Source of the DNA: Tritrichomonas musculus | Lineage: Eukaryota > Parabasalia > Tritrichomonadida > Tritrichomonadidae | NCBI GenBank assembly: GCA_039105265.1 | Contig: JAPFFF010000008.1 | Span: 6,014,001 to 6,078,000, forward strand | Reading direction: 5' to 3' | DNA: 64,000 bases | Part shown: positions 36,152 through 45,914 of the stretch, piece after piece | Numbering within the stretch: position 1 is the first letter of the stretch | Layout of the letters: each line of letters opens with the position of its first letter | Notes under the pieces: generated by a model | What the model was told of the DNA's origin: nothing | What the model saw: only the letters and a program-made list of their open reading frames with translations | Databases searched by the model: none | Program-made: the position numbers and the translations under genes

Positions 36152-36385
36152 TAGGTACGAGATTCTCGGGGCTGGTACCTGTGCCGTTTCATAGATGGGC
36201 GGTTGTGGGGTGGGGTACCTGTGCCGTTTCATTGATGGTAAGCAGTAGTGAGAACAAGAATATTTTTTTCTTTTTTTCTTTTTTCTTTTCTTTTCTTTTT
36301 CTTTTCTTTTCTTTTTCTTTTATGACGAGTTCGTGTTGACGGTGTGGGTGCCAGCCCCAGCGGAAACCGACTCGTATATACTACT
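36152..36385 (-). repeat. Right terminal inverted repeat, 234 bp
   Basis: Reverse complement of the left repeat with about six mismatches; ends ...CTCGTATATACTACT. Contains the same A/G (here C/T) tract and the two direct ATGAAACGGCACAGGTACC copies in inverse orientation. Confidence 0.95.
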
Positions 36386-36390
36386 GTAGA
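36386..36390. repeat. Right target-site duplication of the Maverick (gtaga)
   Basis: gtaga directly after the right terminal repeat, identical to 10832-10836. Confidence 0.85.
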
Positions 36391-36452
36391 AGTCAGGTCA
36401 AAAATAGATTTAATGAAATTAAAAAATCAAAAATCGACTTGAAGTTCAAATG
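36391..36452 (+). pseudogene. Right part of the Tc1-like/Myb relic
   Basis: Continues the Myb repeat interrupted at 10836: the reading is SQVKNRFNEIKKSKIDLKF followed by a stop at 36450-36452. RSRSQVKNRFNE is a typical third Myb helix. It was split by the Maverick insertion; this is an ordinary transposon-derived gene. A second copy of ttgtaaccgatttaattga follows at 36485 and matches a stretch at 10685, so the locus also holds a short internal duplication. Confidence 0.7.
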
Positions 36453-36530
36453 ATGATCAACAGAAAAAAATTGTTTACAATCGGTTGTAACCGATTTAAT
36501 TGAAGGCAATGTTATTTCAAATTAAAGTTA

Positions 36531-36891
36531 AACTCTGTCCAAAAATGTTCGACTTAACGTACACATAAACCGCATTTTCAACTGAAAATTGACTAAAAAA
36601 ACGATAAAGTGTCGAAAATTTCTTTTTTAAAAAGTAATGTATTCAATTTTTCAGAAGTTTATTTTTATAATTATCCTTTCAGCAAGCTATTTTTATCCAA
36701 GGAGCCATGATTTTTGAAAGAAATAGCAGCACCCTTAAGAGGAATTACAACTTTCTTTGGGACATGCGCTACTCTCAGAAATAAGAGCTTTGGAAAAAAC
36801 CTTCGAATCACCATAAAGGTGCATGAGAAAAAAAAATGATAATTTGAATACTCTCTCAAAATTCAATTGTCGATCATTTTTGGACAGAGCT
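36531..36891. mobile_element. 361-bp MITE of Tc1/mariner type
   Basis: 23-bp terminal inverted repeats: left AACTCTGTCCAAAAATGTTC + gac (36531-36553), right its reverse complement at 36869-36891 with two mismatches. Both ends are flanked by TA (36529-36530 and 36892-36893), the target duplication of Tc1/mariner and related families. No gene inside is convincing. Probably mobilised in trans by a related transposase. Confidence 0.8.
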
Positions 36892-38146
36892 TATTAATAT
36901 ATTGAATTTTTTTTTTTTAAAAAAAAAATATCTTCTTAAATTAATTATTTTACAAGTTAATCGAATGTACATTCAAAAAACTTCTCTATTTCAATGAATA
37001 CTAAAAAAATTTTTTTATCCAAAGTTATCCAAAAAGTGCCAAAAGGATAAAAATTCCGCACTTAATAGTTTCACTGAATCACTGAATCCTGCAAACTAAA
37101 CTTTTTATTGCATTATTACATATAATTCTTTTACATGAGTTCAATATTAGCATAATTTCAACAAAGGAGTTGATTATTGCCTTATACAGCATGTAAACAC
37201 AACATATATTCAAAATTATCAATGATATCTAATTCAAAAAAAAAGTGTTGGAGGAAAAATTCACTATTTCATAGGACAATCGATTGATCTCTGGTGTTTC
37301 AATAATTTTTATTTTACAAATAGAATTAAAAAAGTTGAAAATTCATATTATATCATTTACTTCATATGTTGCCAATTATCAGAGAAATATGTAAAGTAAG
37401 ATTTGTAATATTCCCACAATTTTTTAATGAAATCTTTTATTCATGTTATGGAAGGGCAAGAAGCAGCGATTTTTTTCATAACGGAGAAAAAAATTGCAGA
37501 TACCTCTGTGGAATTGCAATGAAATTTGCAATTCCAGTTGTAACGAATTTACTGTCAGATAAAGAATAGAAAATGAAACAAATAGCAATCTTCATCTTTT
37601 TAATATTTGAAAATTAATCGAAAAAAATTGGATGATCTCCCTGTCGTCAAATATTTAATCTGTTAATTATATATGCCAAAGATGCATGCATTATTATCAA
37701 ACCAGAATTTTTGTTAATAAACAGCTTGAATAAAGTCAAACACGCAAAATCTTTCCTTTATAAATACAAAACGCATCAAATTTGAAGAATAATTTGAGTT
37801 TTGACGATTTAAACATTGAGAATGTTTAGGATTGAAACTAGTTTCAATGTTTAAAAATGGAACAAAAATTTTAAATCATCTTCATCCAATATGACGAGAA
37901 CGCAATACAATTTTTTTTCAGAAAACATAGTAAAAGGAAACTTTGATTCTTAATTATTTTACTGATAAATGAGAATTATTAAATGACTTTGATATAAACT
38001 TGTTAGAACTCCATAGCCTGTGTAATTTTCGAATTCATAAATGATAACAAGTCCAACTTTTTGAAAGATTTTTATGGCTAAGAGTCTAACATTGAAATGA
38101 TAATAAACATGTAGAATAACTTGTAAAGCACAGATTTATTGCTTTT

Positions 38147-38171
38147 TTATTATTATTATTATTATTATTAT
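38147..38171. repeat. TTA microsatellite
   Basis: Pure TTA/ATT trinucleotide run of about eight units. Confidence 0.9.
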
Positions 38172-38703
38172 TTGAACAGATCGAAAAATGGATTGATAAA
38201 TTAGAATCAAATGAAAAAAACTTTATAAACGAAGCATTTCATCAAAATTATAAAATCAAGATATATAATTCATATTAATAGTACAAATTTCCTCATTCCC
38301 CAGACAAAAACACCTTTTAATATAATGGTTAGAGTTCTTATATATTACTATTTCTTTCAATATATATAAAAAGATGTTGCTATTTCAAAATGTATAAAAT
38401 TATAAAAACTAGCATTTAAAACAAATTTCTCTAGATATTTAAGCCAAGATATTTAATATTTATTTTCACTTTTTCATAAAATTGGAAAATAATTTGTTTT
38501 CAATTTTTTAAAGGTGAGCTCCTTAACGGTTGATAGTGTTTACTTGTTTTTCTTTCTTTTTTATCTAGGAAATATTATTTTGAAAACATAAAAAAGAATA
38601 TACACTTTTTAAGCTCTCAATAAAATACATTTTTTCTTTAAAATAGCTTAGGTTACAAAATATACAAAAGAAATATTTAAATAAATAAAATTATCTAGGT
38701 ATC

Positions 38704-38735
38704 ACTTTTTGAGTTTTGTAAAATACTCAAAAAGT
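38704..38735. repeat. Inverted repeat (ACTTTTTGAG hairpin)
   Basis: ACTTTTTGAG, 12-nt loop, CTCAAAAAGT; perfect arms. Same core as the hairpin at 3373-3403. Confidence 0.6.
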
Positions 38736-38762
38736 TAAAAAACAGATAATTAAACATAAATT

Positions 38763-38804
38763 GAAGTAGCTTTTTGAAGGCTACTCCTTTCAAAAAGCTA
38801 CTTC
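38763..38804. repeat. Perfect 16-bp inverted repeat
   Basis: GAAGTAGCTTTTTGAA, 10-nt loop, TTCAAAAAGCTACTTC. The loop itself contains ggctact, so alternative pairing is possible. Function unknown; lies 28 nt from the previous hairpin. Confidence 0.7.
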
Positions 38805-39516
38805 ATTAATTTTATAAATAAAATAAAAATTGACCATTTAAGGTGATTTAATAAAAATCATTTTTTAAAAGATCAATCGAGCATTCTGATTATATATTTA
38901 TGACATTATTGTTATATAAGAAACTTTAATATGATTTCTTTCAGTTATTTTATCAAGTTTTATCACACTTTTTCATGAAATTTTGTTAATATTTTTATCT
39001 GATTCCAAAAAATATTTAATATAATTTTAATACATCTTTAATGAAATTATTTTACTTATTTTATAATATTTGAACGAATATTTAATAAAATTTCAACAAA
39101 TCTTTTATATCATTTCTCAAATAATCAATTAATTACGTTTCAGCAAACATCTTATGAAATTTTAACAATAACTTACATCATTTTCAACAAATATTTCATG
39201 AAATTTCAACAATTATTTCATAATATTAGAACAAGCTTTTTATAGAATTTAAACTAAAGTTTTTATTACATTTTAAATAAAATATTTTATTACATTCTAA
39301 ACAAGTTTTTATTTATCGAATTACAACAATTTTTTTTTTTATCTAATTTCAAGATTTTTTTAATGAAGTTTTTCATTTATTGAAGAAGTTCCGCCACTTG
39401 TTTTATCGTGTTTTCAAAGTATTTTATGATATTTCACAAAGGGAATTTATGGAATTATTCGACTTTTTCATCAAATTTGTTTTTCTTTTTAAATCCAATT
39501 TCAAAATAATTTCATC

Positions 39517-39760
39517 TCATTTCAGCAAATATTTTATTTCATTTCAGCAAATATTTTATTTCATTTCAGCAAATATTTTATTTCATTTCAACAAATATTT
39601 TATTTCATTTCAACAAATATTTTATTTCATTTCAACAAATATTTTATCCAATTTCAACAAATATTTTATCCAATTTCAACAAATATTTTATAGCATTTCA
39701 ACAAATATTTTATCCAATTTCAACAAATATTTTATAGCATTTCAACAAATATTTCATGCA
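39517..39760. repeat. 22-bp minisatellite, first block, about 11 copies
   Basis: Unit like CATTTCAGCAAATATTTTAT plus two bases, changing from TTTCAGC to TTTCAAC along the block. Variation is concentrated in three or four bases between units. Decayed copies flank it on both sides. Confidence 0.9.
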
Positions 39761-40113
39761 ATTCATTTTTATTATTTATCTAATTCTCATCAACTTTTAA
39801 TACAATTTCATTTGTTGTGTTTGAAGTAGTTTCATTTTTGTTTTTCATGGAATTTCAATAAATAAATTGATTCAATTGAAATCAATATTTTATGAAATTA
39901 ATCACAAATATTTGATTACATTCAATCATTTTTTTATTTAATTTCATCGAAAATGTTTAATTACATTTTTCATTAATTTTATAAAGTTTTGAACATAAAT
40001 TATGGTGTTTTCATTAGTCATTTACAAAATTCAAACAAACATTTATACCATTTTTATTCATTTTTATTACATTCCATCATTTCTTTCATATAATTTCTAT
40101 TTTTGAATTAATT

Positions 40114-40778
40114 TAATTTCAACAAATATTTTATAAAATTTCAACAAATATTTTATCCAATTTCAACAAATATTTTATTACATTTCAGCAAATATTTTAT
40201 CAAATTTCAACAAATATTTTATAAAATTTCAACAAATATTTTATTACATTTCAACAAATATTTTATCAAATTTCAACAAATATTTTATAAAATTTCAACA
40301 AATATTTTATTACATTTCAACAAATATTTTATATCATTTCAACAAATATTTTATTACATTTCAACAAATATTTTATAACATTTCAACAAATATTTTATAT
40401 CATTTCAACAAATATTTTATCAAATTTCAACAAATATTTTATCAAATTTCAACAAATATTTTATAAAATTTCAACAAATATTTTATAAAATTTCAACAAA
40501 TATTTTATTACATTTCAACAAATATTTTATCAAATTTCAACAAATATTTTATAAAATTTCAACAAATATTTTATAACATTTCAACAAATATTTTATCAAA
40601 TTTCAACAAATATTTTATAAAATTTCAACAAATATTTTATAAAATTTCAACAAATATTTTATAACATTTCAACAAATATTTTATCCAATTTCAACAAATA
40701 TTTTATCCAATTTCAAAAAATATTTTATGACATTTCAACAAATATTTTATTACATTTCAACAAATATTTTATTGCATT
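40114..40778. repeat. 22-bp minisatellite, main block, about 30 copies
   Basis: Core ATTTCAACAAATATTTTAT is almost invariant; the three bases between cores vary (tca, taa, tta, tcc, tga and others). It ends about 30 nt before the kinase gene frame opens. One unit is about two helical turns. Confidence 0.95.
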
Positions 40779-41002
40779 TCATGTAAAATTTAATTTAGTT
40801 TAATTTGAATTTTAATGAACTTTCATCAAATATTTCACGTAAACCACCGATCGATCCACCTTCGACAAAAAGCAAAAATGAAGATGAAAAGAAAAAGATA
40901 GAAAGCCTGCAAGCACAATTAACTGAGCAGCAAACTGAAAACAAAAGACAAAGAGAGCAATTCCAAGCGCAACTTGCAGCAAAAGAAGAAGAGCTGAAAA
41001 AA

Positions 41003-41953
41003 ATGCAGCGCAAATTAGATGATATAATGAAACAGCATGATTCATCAAATGGAAACGAACTGTCATCTCATCACAACGAATGCATGAAATTTCTTGAAGC
41101 AGCATCAATCAACGAACTTGAAACAATTTGCGAGATTGGATCAGGCGGAGGAGGTCGAGTTCTTAAAGTAGCCAAGAAAGAAATATATGCGTTAAAAATA
41201 ATGAATATAAGTAAAAAATCAAATCAAAATACAACATCATTTCGACATTTCATGAAAGAATACGAGATCATGAACATGCTTCATCATCCGAACATTATTG
41301 AAACGTATGGAATTTTCCTGAGTGATGAACAGAATCCGCCATCAATTCTTCTTGAATTTTGTCCAAAGAATCTTGAAGAAATCATGACTGAAGAAACGCA
41401 TTCGAAAGTTAAAATGGTTTTCATAATATATCAAATCATTGAAGGAATGAAATACGTCCATTTCAGGAAAATCATTCATCGTGATTTGAAGCCATCGAAC
41501 ATCTTAATAACGAAAGATTTTACAGTTAAAATCAGTGATTTTGGAATTGCTAAATTGATGACAATGGAACAACAACTGACCACAGGAGGAGTTGGAACAC
41601 AAAAGTTCATGGCGCCAGAAATCATCAATGAAGAAAAATACGATGAAAAAGCAGACGTTTACTCATTTGGAGTTTTGCTGTTCACGATCTTAAACAAAGG
41701 AATCCTTCCAGACATCAGGATCCGCGACATTGTTCTTGGGAAAAAAGCAGAGATTCCTTCATCATTCACGAATTTGGCAAGAAACATCATCGACTCGTGC
41801 TGGAATTTTAAGCCAGAAGAACGACCAAGTTTTGAACAAATCCTCAACACTTTAACAAGCAACAATTACAAATTGATTGAAATGAATAAATCAGAACTTC
41901 GTGAAGTTGAAACACTCATTGAAAATCACAAAACTAAAATTCCTCCTTACTAA
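41003..41953 (+). CDS. Tyrosine-kinase-like (TKL) protein kinase
   Basis: Protein kinase with all core motifs. Numbering from the first in-frame AUG at 41003: glycine loop GSGGGGRV (about 46-53), YALKIM with the ATP-binding Lys (about 65), catalytic HRDLKPSN (about 160), DFGIAK (about 180), GTQKFMAPE (about 199) and DVYSFGVLLF. MAPE and HRDLKPSN suit the TKL-like kinases abundant in trichomonads. The same frame is open upstream to 40799 and encodes a convincing coiled coil (KKKIESLQAQLTEQQTENK) but has no AUG there; the nearest upstream ATG (40815) is in another frame. So either the N-terminal part is lost, or an indel lies near 40815-40860. The kinase domain itself looks intact. Confidence 0.9.
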   Translation: MQRKLDDIMKQHDSSNGNELSSHHNECMKFLEAASINELETICEIGSGGGGRVLKVAKKEIYALKIMNISKKSNQNTTSFRHFMKEYEIMNMLHHPNIIETYGIFLSDEQNPPSILLEFCPKNLEEIMTEETHSKVKMVFIIYQIIEGMKYVHFRKIIHRDLKPSNILITKDFTVKISDFGIAKLMTMEQQLTTGGVGTQKFMAPEIINEEKYDEKADVYSFGVLLFTILNKGILPDIRIRDIVLGKKAEIPSSFTNLARNIIDSCWNFKPEERPSFEQILNTLTSNNYKLIEMNKSELREVETLIENHKTKIPPY

Positions 41954-43299
41954 TCTCATCTCAACAAGAAGAATGAAAAATTTCATTCATTTACTAAACA
42001 ATTAATTCATCATATTTCTTGTTTTTTGTAGTTGAAAAAAAAAAAAAAAAATTGTGAAATGAAATATTCTTTATAATAAGAGTACAACTTTATTGTCATT
42101 TATTAATTAATAAAAAAAAAAAATTGCTTATTTGATTAAGATATAAATAGAATCAATAATCTTAATTATTCATTTTTCAAACTGTTTCTCTTACAAATGA
42201 TCGATATAGTGAAAATAAAAGCACTGAGATAGATTCCGAGATGATCTTTTTCTCTCAATTTTAGTCATATAATTTCAATTATCACTTATAAAAGAAAGTT
42301 ATTTTTGAATTATGTCTAAGAGATGTATTTTTCACCTTAACTGTTCCTATAGGGGGCAACTAACAATACAATGACTGTAATTGCAACCATCATTGTTGTT
42401 GAAAGGGATTTCTGTTTTGAATGGCTTCTCATTAATATATATATATATTATATTCTTTTTTCAATGTGTTAAGAGTAGTTTCAAATCAAGCTTTATGAAT
42501 GAAATTTGCAGAATTACTATGAAATAATTCTTCGTTCTTTCTTTATGTGATTTTTAGAATCTAGTTTTTCATGAAATTGTATTACAAATCTTTAATAGGT
42601 AAAATAGCATTTTTCAATTGATAAAATATTATTTTGGGTTTGGTATCAAAATAAAATATTTAAGAATGAATAATTCTCCTTTAAACCGCCAATATTTTTC
42701 AATATCTCAAAAAATTGCATAAATCATCCTTATTCAAGTATGATTTATTTTGATCTTTTTGGAAAATTGATCGTCTTTTTGGATCATTTAATAAAATCTA
42801 AATTCATAAATGAAACTAAATAAATCTTTACATTTTTAATAGTTTTACGTTATTCTCAACTTTGTTAAATTCAAAATTAAAAAAAGTTTTGCCTATTAAT
42901 ATTTTTTAAGGTTTGATTCTGTGTTCTAATTGCCAAATTATAGTTATAAAGCTTCTTGGAATACAAAAACCCATTTTTTTGTTTTGAGCACATTCTTTTT
43001 TGATTGATTGTTGCATTTTAATCCAAAAAAAAAATTAGATTAAACAAAATATCATAATTAAGAGAGTTTTCTTTTCGTTTAATGTTTTTCTGTAACTAAG
43101 TGATCAATAATTTATTTTGTTTCGTCATCCATTTAACATAGTCTCTCATCATTATGAATAGGTACATTGGTAGTGAATAAATAGAGAGCAATAAAAGATA
43201 TTTTTAATAAAAATTTGTAAATTTAAATTTCAATATTTAAAAGGAAAGTAAATAATATTATCAAAGTTTATAAATCAAAATAGTATCAATAAAATAAAA
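41954..43299. other. AT-rich intergenic spacer
   Basis: 1.35 kb without a supportable gene, RNA or repeat beyond poly-A/T runs and a short AT dinucleotide run near 42440. Confidence 0.5.
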
Positions 43300-44001
43300 T
43301 TAGTCAGTATTTCCATAAGTCATAGGTGTTCTCTTTTTTACATATCCAGGTGTCAATACATCTTCAAACTCTTTGTTGGGAAGTTTTTTCTCTTGTTCTC
43401 TTTTAACTTGGGCTTCATCAGCTAGTTTAGTGTAACGGTTAAATGCAAAATTATAAAGAATAAACATAAAAATGCAAAGGAAAGCGTATCCGAAATATAG
43501 CCAAAATTTTTCTTCGAACCAAGTTGGATCACGACGTTCCATATCTTTAATCATATTGAAAAAGTGCCATTCCTGATTTTCAGAATCAAAAACTGAAAGT
43601 TGATATCGAGAATAAGCAGCGACAGCTAAATTAAAAGTATAATGCTGGTATTTACCAGAAATCGAAAGAATAGTTAATAATTCAATGCAATAGGTGTATG
43701 TGTATGATGCCATTCCATCATTAATTAATATATTGTTATTCTTAAATACAACTGATAAATTATTAAAGACCAAGTTTGTGCTATTTGGCGATTCATATAT
43801 TTCAACGGTAAACTCACCTATTTTATTTTTAGTTACTTTTGCCCAATAATCATTAATATGTATTTTTGGATTTGATCCTTGATTTTCCGTCAAAATTTTT
43901 TCATGAGATATCGACCAATTCCCTTCCCATGACATGTATATTATTGATGTATCGATTTTACTATCGCAATAAACAAGAGTGAGTAGAATTGTGAAAATCA
44001 T
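43300..44001 (-). CDS. Type I membrane protein of the secretory pathway, 233 aa
   Basis: Starts at 44001. A short cleavable signal peptide (MIFTILLTLVYC) is followed by a lumenal or extracellular domain of about 150 residues rich in beta-strands, with NxS/NxT sequons (NWSIS, NSTNL, NLSVV). One membrane helix follows (YFGYAFLCIFMFILYNFAF, about 168-186), then a 45-residue charged cytosolic tail (ADEAQVKREQEKKLPNKEF). The layout resembles small ER membrane chaperone or ER-membrane-complex subunits, but no family was recognised. An aactttttg word lies about 12 nt upstream of the start. Confidence 0.75.
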   Translation of the reverse strand: MIFTILLTLVYCDSKIDTSIIYMSWEGNWSISHEKILTENQGSNPKIHINDYWAKVTKNKIGEFTVEIYESPNSTNLVFNNLSVVFKNNNILINDGMASYTYTYCIELLTILSISGKYQHYTFNLAVAAYSRYQLSVFDSENQEWHFFNMIKDMERRDPTWFEEKFWLYFGYAFLCIFMFILYNFAFNRYTKLADEAQVKREQEKKLPNKEFEDVLTPGYVKKRTPMTYGNTD

Positions 44002-44151
44002 AATATATTTGAAACTTTTTGTGTAAAAAAATTCAATACATTATGATCAAGGTCCATTAATAAATAAATAAAATAAAAAATTAAGGTTAATTAATTTAAT
44101 TAATTCAACAATTTAGATCTGTTATTTGGGATATAGAAATCAAATATACTT

Positions 44152-45567
44152 TCATTTAATATCAAATCTATCAGCCATAATATCAACAAGATATTTCTCA
44201 GGGACTCCTTTAGCTCTCAATTGATTCAATTTTTGTTCTCTAATTTCATCTAATTTCCTAAGATATGCTTCATTTTCTTCTCTTGCTTTTTGAGCTTCTG
44301 CCCTCTTCTTCTCAGGATCGATTCTCCTAGCCTCAAGTTCAACTTCCATATCCTGTCTAAGACCTTCACGATATTCTGCATCCCTTTGAAGTTTCTTCTT
44401 GTAGTCCGCAAGAGCTTTCTCACGAGCTCGTCTATTTGCTTCAACAACACGTTGATATTCTGCATCTTCTATCTTCTTCTGTTCAATTAGCCTTTCACGT
44501 TTGGCTGCCATCATTTCATCGCATCCTCTGACACATTCTTGTGTCATTAATTTCTTTTTCTGTATATCTCTTTCTTCACGCTCCTTATCGAGCTGCTCTT
44601 TTTCCTTCTGGACTTTTTGAGCCATTTTTTCATCTTTGATTGCTTGAGTATCTATAGCACGTTTTTGTTTCTTTCTAAGTTCTTCAATTTCACGTTCTTT
44701 AAGAGCATGTTCAGCAGCCCTTTCTTTTTCATAAGCTTCTTCGGCAAGAGCTTTTTGAGCTGCTACTTCAATAACCATTTGAGCTTCTTCTTTCTCTCTT
44801 TCTCTGGCTTCGGCCTTTCTTCGCTTTTGGGCTTCATTAGCTTGAATGCAATCATGAAGAAAGTCTTGTTGCCTCTTCTTCTTTGCCATTAAAATTCGAC
44901 GATCTTCCTCAGCAATTGCTTCATTTTGTGCTATCATGGCTTTCATTTCACGATCACGTCTTTCAGCCTCAAGAATAGCGTTGATCTTATGTTCTTCGAT
45001 TTGTGCTTTTAGAATAGCACGTCCACGGATTCTTTGTTCTTTAAGAGTTCTTTCACGTTCTTCGTATAAGTTGACAGCTGTAATCCTGTTGGCTTCAAGT
45101 TTTCTGGCCCATTCTTCCTCTTCTTCTTTCTTTTTCTTTGCTATTTCTTGATTTTCTATAAGTTGTCTGTCTCTGATCGTTCTAGCTTCTGCAGCAACCA
45201 TTTGACTATTAATGTGCTTAACTTCATCTAAGTCTTCGTTAGCTTTTGAATCAGCAATACGAAGAGCGTAATCTCTTTCTTCAACTTGTGAAAGTCTGGT
45301 TTTGGTATTGAGAAGAGTCTTTTGTGAAATTTCAGGTGAAATAAAGGATTGACGTTTGGTTTGGATCTTTGAGATTGTTTCTTGCTTTGCATCTTCTTGT
45401 TGCTTTCTAATAGCGGCGATCTGTTCTGGAGTTAAGTGGGCTGCTTCTCTTTTAATCTTTCGCCAGTCATTGCGCCCGATGATAACTGCATCAGTAGTTA
45501 CATTGGTAATGCGAGTCCCATATTTCGGGTTATGTGCAGATGTACGCATGCTGTATTTCGACTTCAT
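44152..45567 (-). CDS. CFAP45: CFAP45-like axonemal microtubule inner protein
   Basis: 471 aa, almost wholly alpha-helical and charged, a trichohyalin-plectin-homology protein. The C-terminus (KLNQLRAKGVPEKYLVDI) matches the conserved CFAP45/CCDC19 ending (KLEELRATGLPEKY in animal proteins as I recall them). The middle ERERTLKEQRIRGRAILKAQ corresponds to the conserved RREERIRGRRQIVEQ stretch. The N-terminal segment (IIGRNDWRKIKREAAHLT) fits the WxxI lead-in. CFAP45 lines the inside of ciliary A-tubules, so this implies a motile flagellum. Length is slightly shorter than animal CFAP45 (about 550 aa). It lies 347 nt from PFP, on the same strand and separately promoted. Confidence 0.85.
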   Translation of the reverse strand: MKSKYSMRTSAHNPKYGTRITNVTTDAVIIGRNDWRKIKREAAHLTPEQIAAIRKQQEDAKQETISKIQTKRQSFISPEISQKTLLNTKTRLSQVEERDYALRIADSKANEDLDEVKHINSQMVAAEARTIRDRQLIENQEIAKKKKEEEEEWARKLEANRITAVNLYEERERTLKEQRIRGRAILKAQIEEHKINAILEAERRDREMKAMIAQNEAIAEEDRRILMAKKKRQQDFLHDCIQANEAQKRRKAEAREREKEEAQMVIEVAAQKALAEEAYEKERAAEHALKEREIEELRKKQKRAIDTQAIKDEKMAQKVQKEKEQLDKEREERDIQKKKLMTQECVRGCDEMMAAKRERLIEQKKIEDAEYQRVVEANRRAREKALADYKKKLQRDAEYREGLRQDMEVELEARRIDPEKKRAEAQKAREENEAYLRKLDEIREQKLNQLRAKGVPEKYLVDIMADRFDIK

Positions 45568-45914
45568 TCAACGAATTTATTAAATATTGAAAATTTTTCA
45601 ATTAATCCGTTTTTTTTCATTGATATGAAATAACCGTTTAATAGAACTTTTTCAAAAACCATTTATTTTTAAATGTATATTTGGTCTATCTATTACGTTA
45701 TATAAATAAATTGAAAATGAATTAAAAATATTTATATCGCTGTCAAAAAATCATCTTAGTAAGATTATCTTTGTGAGATGTATGATATGAAAGATTGTGT
45801 CTTAAATTTAACATAAATATAATTATTATTTTTGATCAAGATCTTGAATTATAATTTCAGATTCTAAAAAAGAGAATTGATAAAAAGCATGAAATTTAAA
45901 TAATAAATGTTTAC
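45568..45914. other. Spacer between CFAP45-like and PFP genes
   Basis: 347 nt between same-strand genes. Contains a GAAAAAGTT word (minus strand, 45645-45653) about 80 nt upstream of the CFAP45-like start. Nothing else seen. Confidence 0.4.

Larger units (their letters stand above)
10837..36385. mobile_element. Maverick/Polinton virus-like element, 25.5 kb, looks whole
   Basis: A virus-like DNA element bounded by 234-bp terminal inverted repeats beginning AGTAGTATATACGAGTCGG and by a 5-bp duplication. It carries the full family kit: protein-primed DNA polymerase B, retroviral-type integrase, A32-like packaging ATPase, Ulp1/adenain-like protease, major capsid protein and a probable minor capsid protein, plus accessory genes. 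About 18 genes are packed 6-47 nt apart where they run in series. The terminal repeats differ at about 6 of 234 positions and all core genes are open, so the insertion looks young in evolutionary terms. It sits inside a Tc1-like/Myb relic. Trichomonad genomes are known for large numbers of Mavericks. Confidence 0.95.
36892..39516. other. AT-rich spacer with hairpins and decayed 22-bp repeats at its right end
   Basis: No supportable gene in 2.6 kb. Contents: a short TTA microsatellite (38147-38171), two hairpins (38704-38735 and 38763-38804), and from about 38950 onward increasingly recognisable degenerate copies of the 22-bp unit of the following minisatellite. Confidence 0.5.

Noticed and set aside
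37366-37569. 67-codon plus-strand frame starting ATG
   Set aside because: Short, isolated in a 2.6-kb spacer, with no recognisable domain and no clear Inr; could be a fragment but unsupported.
39380-39829. 149-codon open frame with Phe/Gln/Ile repeats
   Set aside because: It is a read-through of the 22-bp minisatellite and its decayed edge; the protein is low-complexity repeat and has no initiator context.
38950-40800. Minisatellite as a centromere or telomere
   Set aside because: Unit and length are not enough evidence; no telomeric repeat and genes flank it normally.
40815-40900. ATG at 40815 as kinase start
   Set aside because: Out of frame with the kinase and closes after 28 codons.
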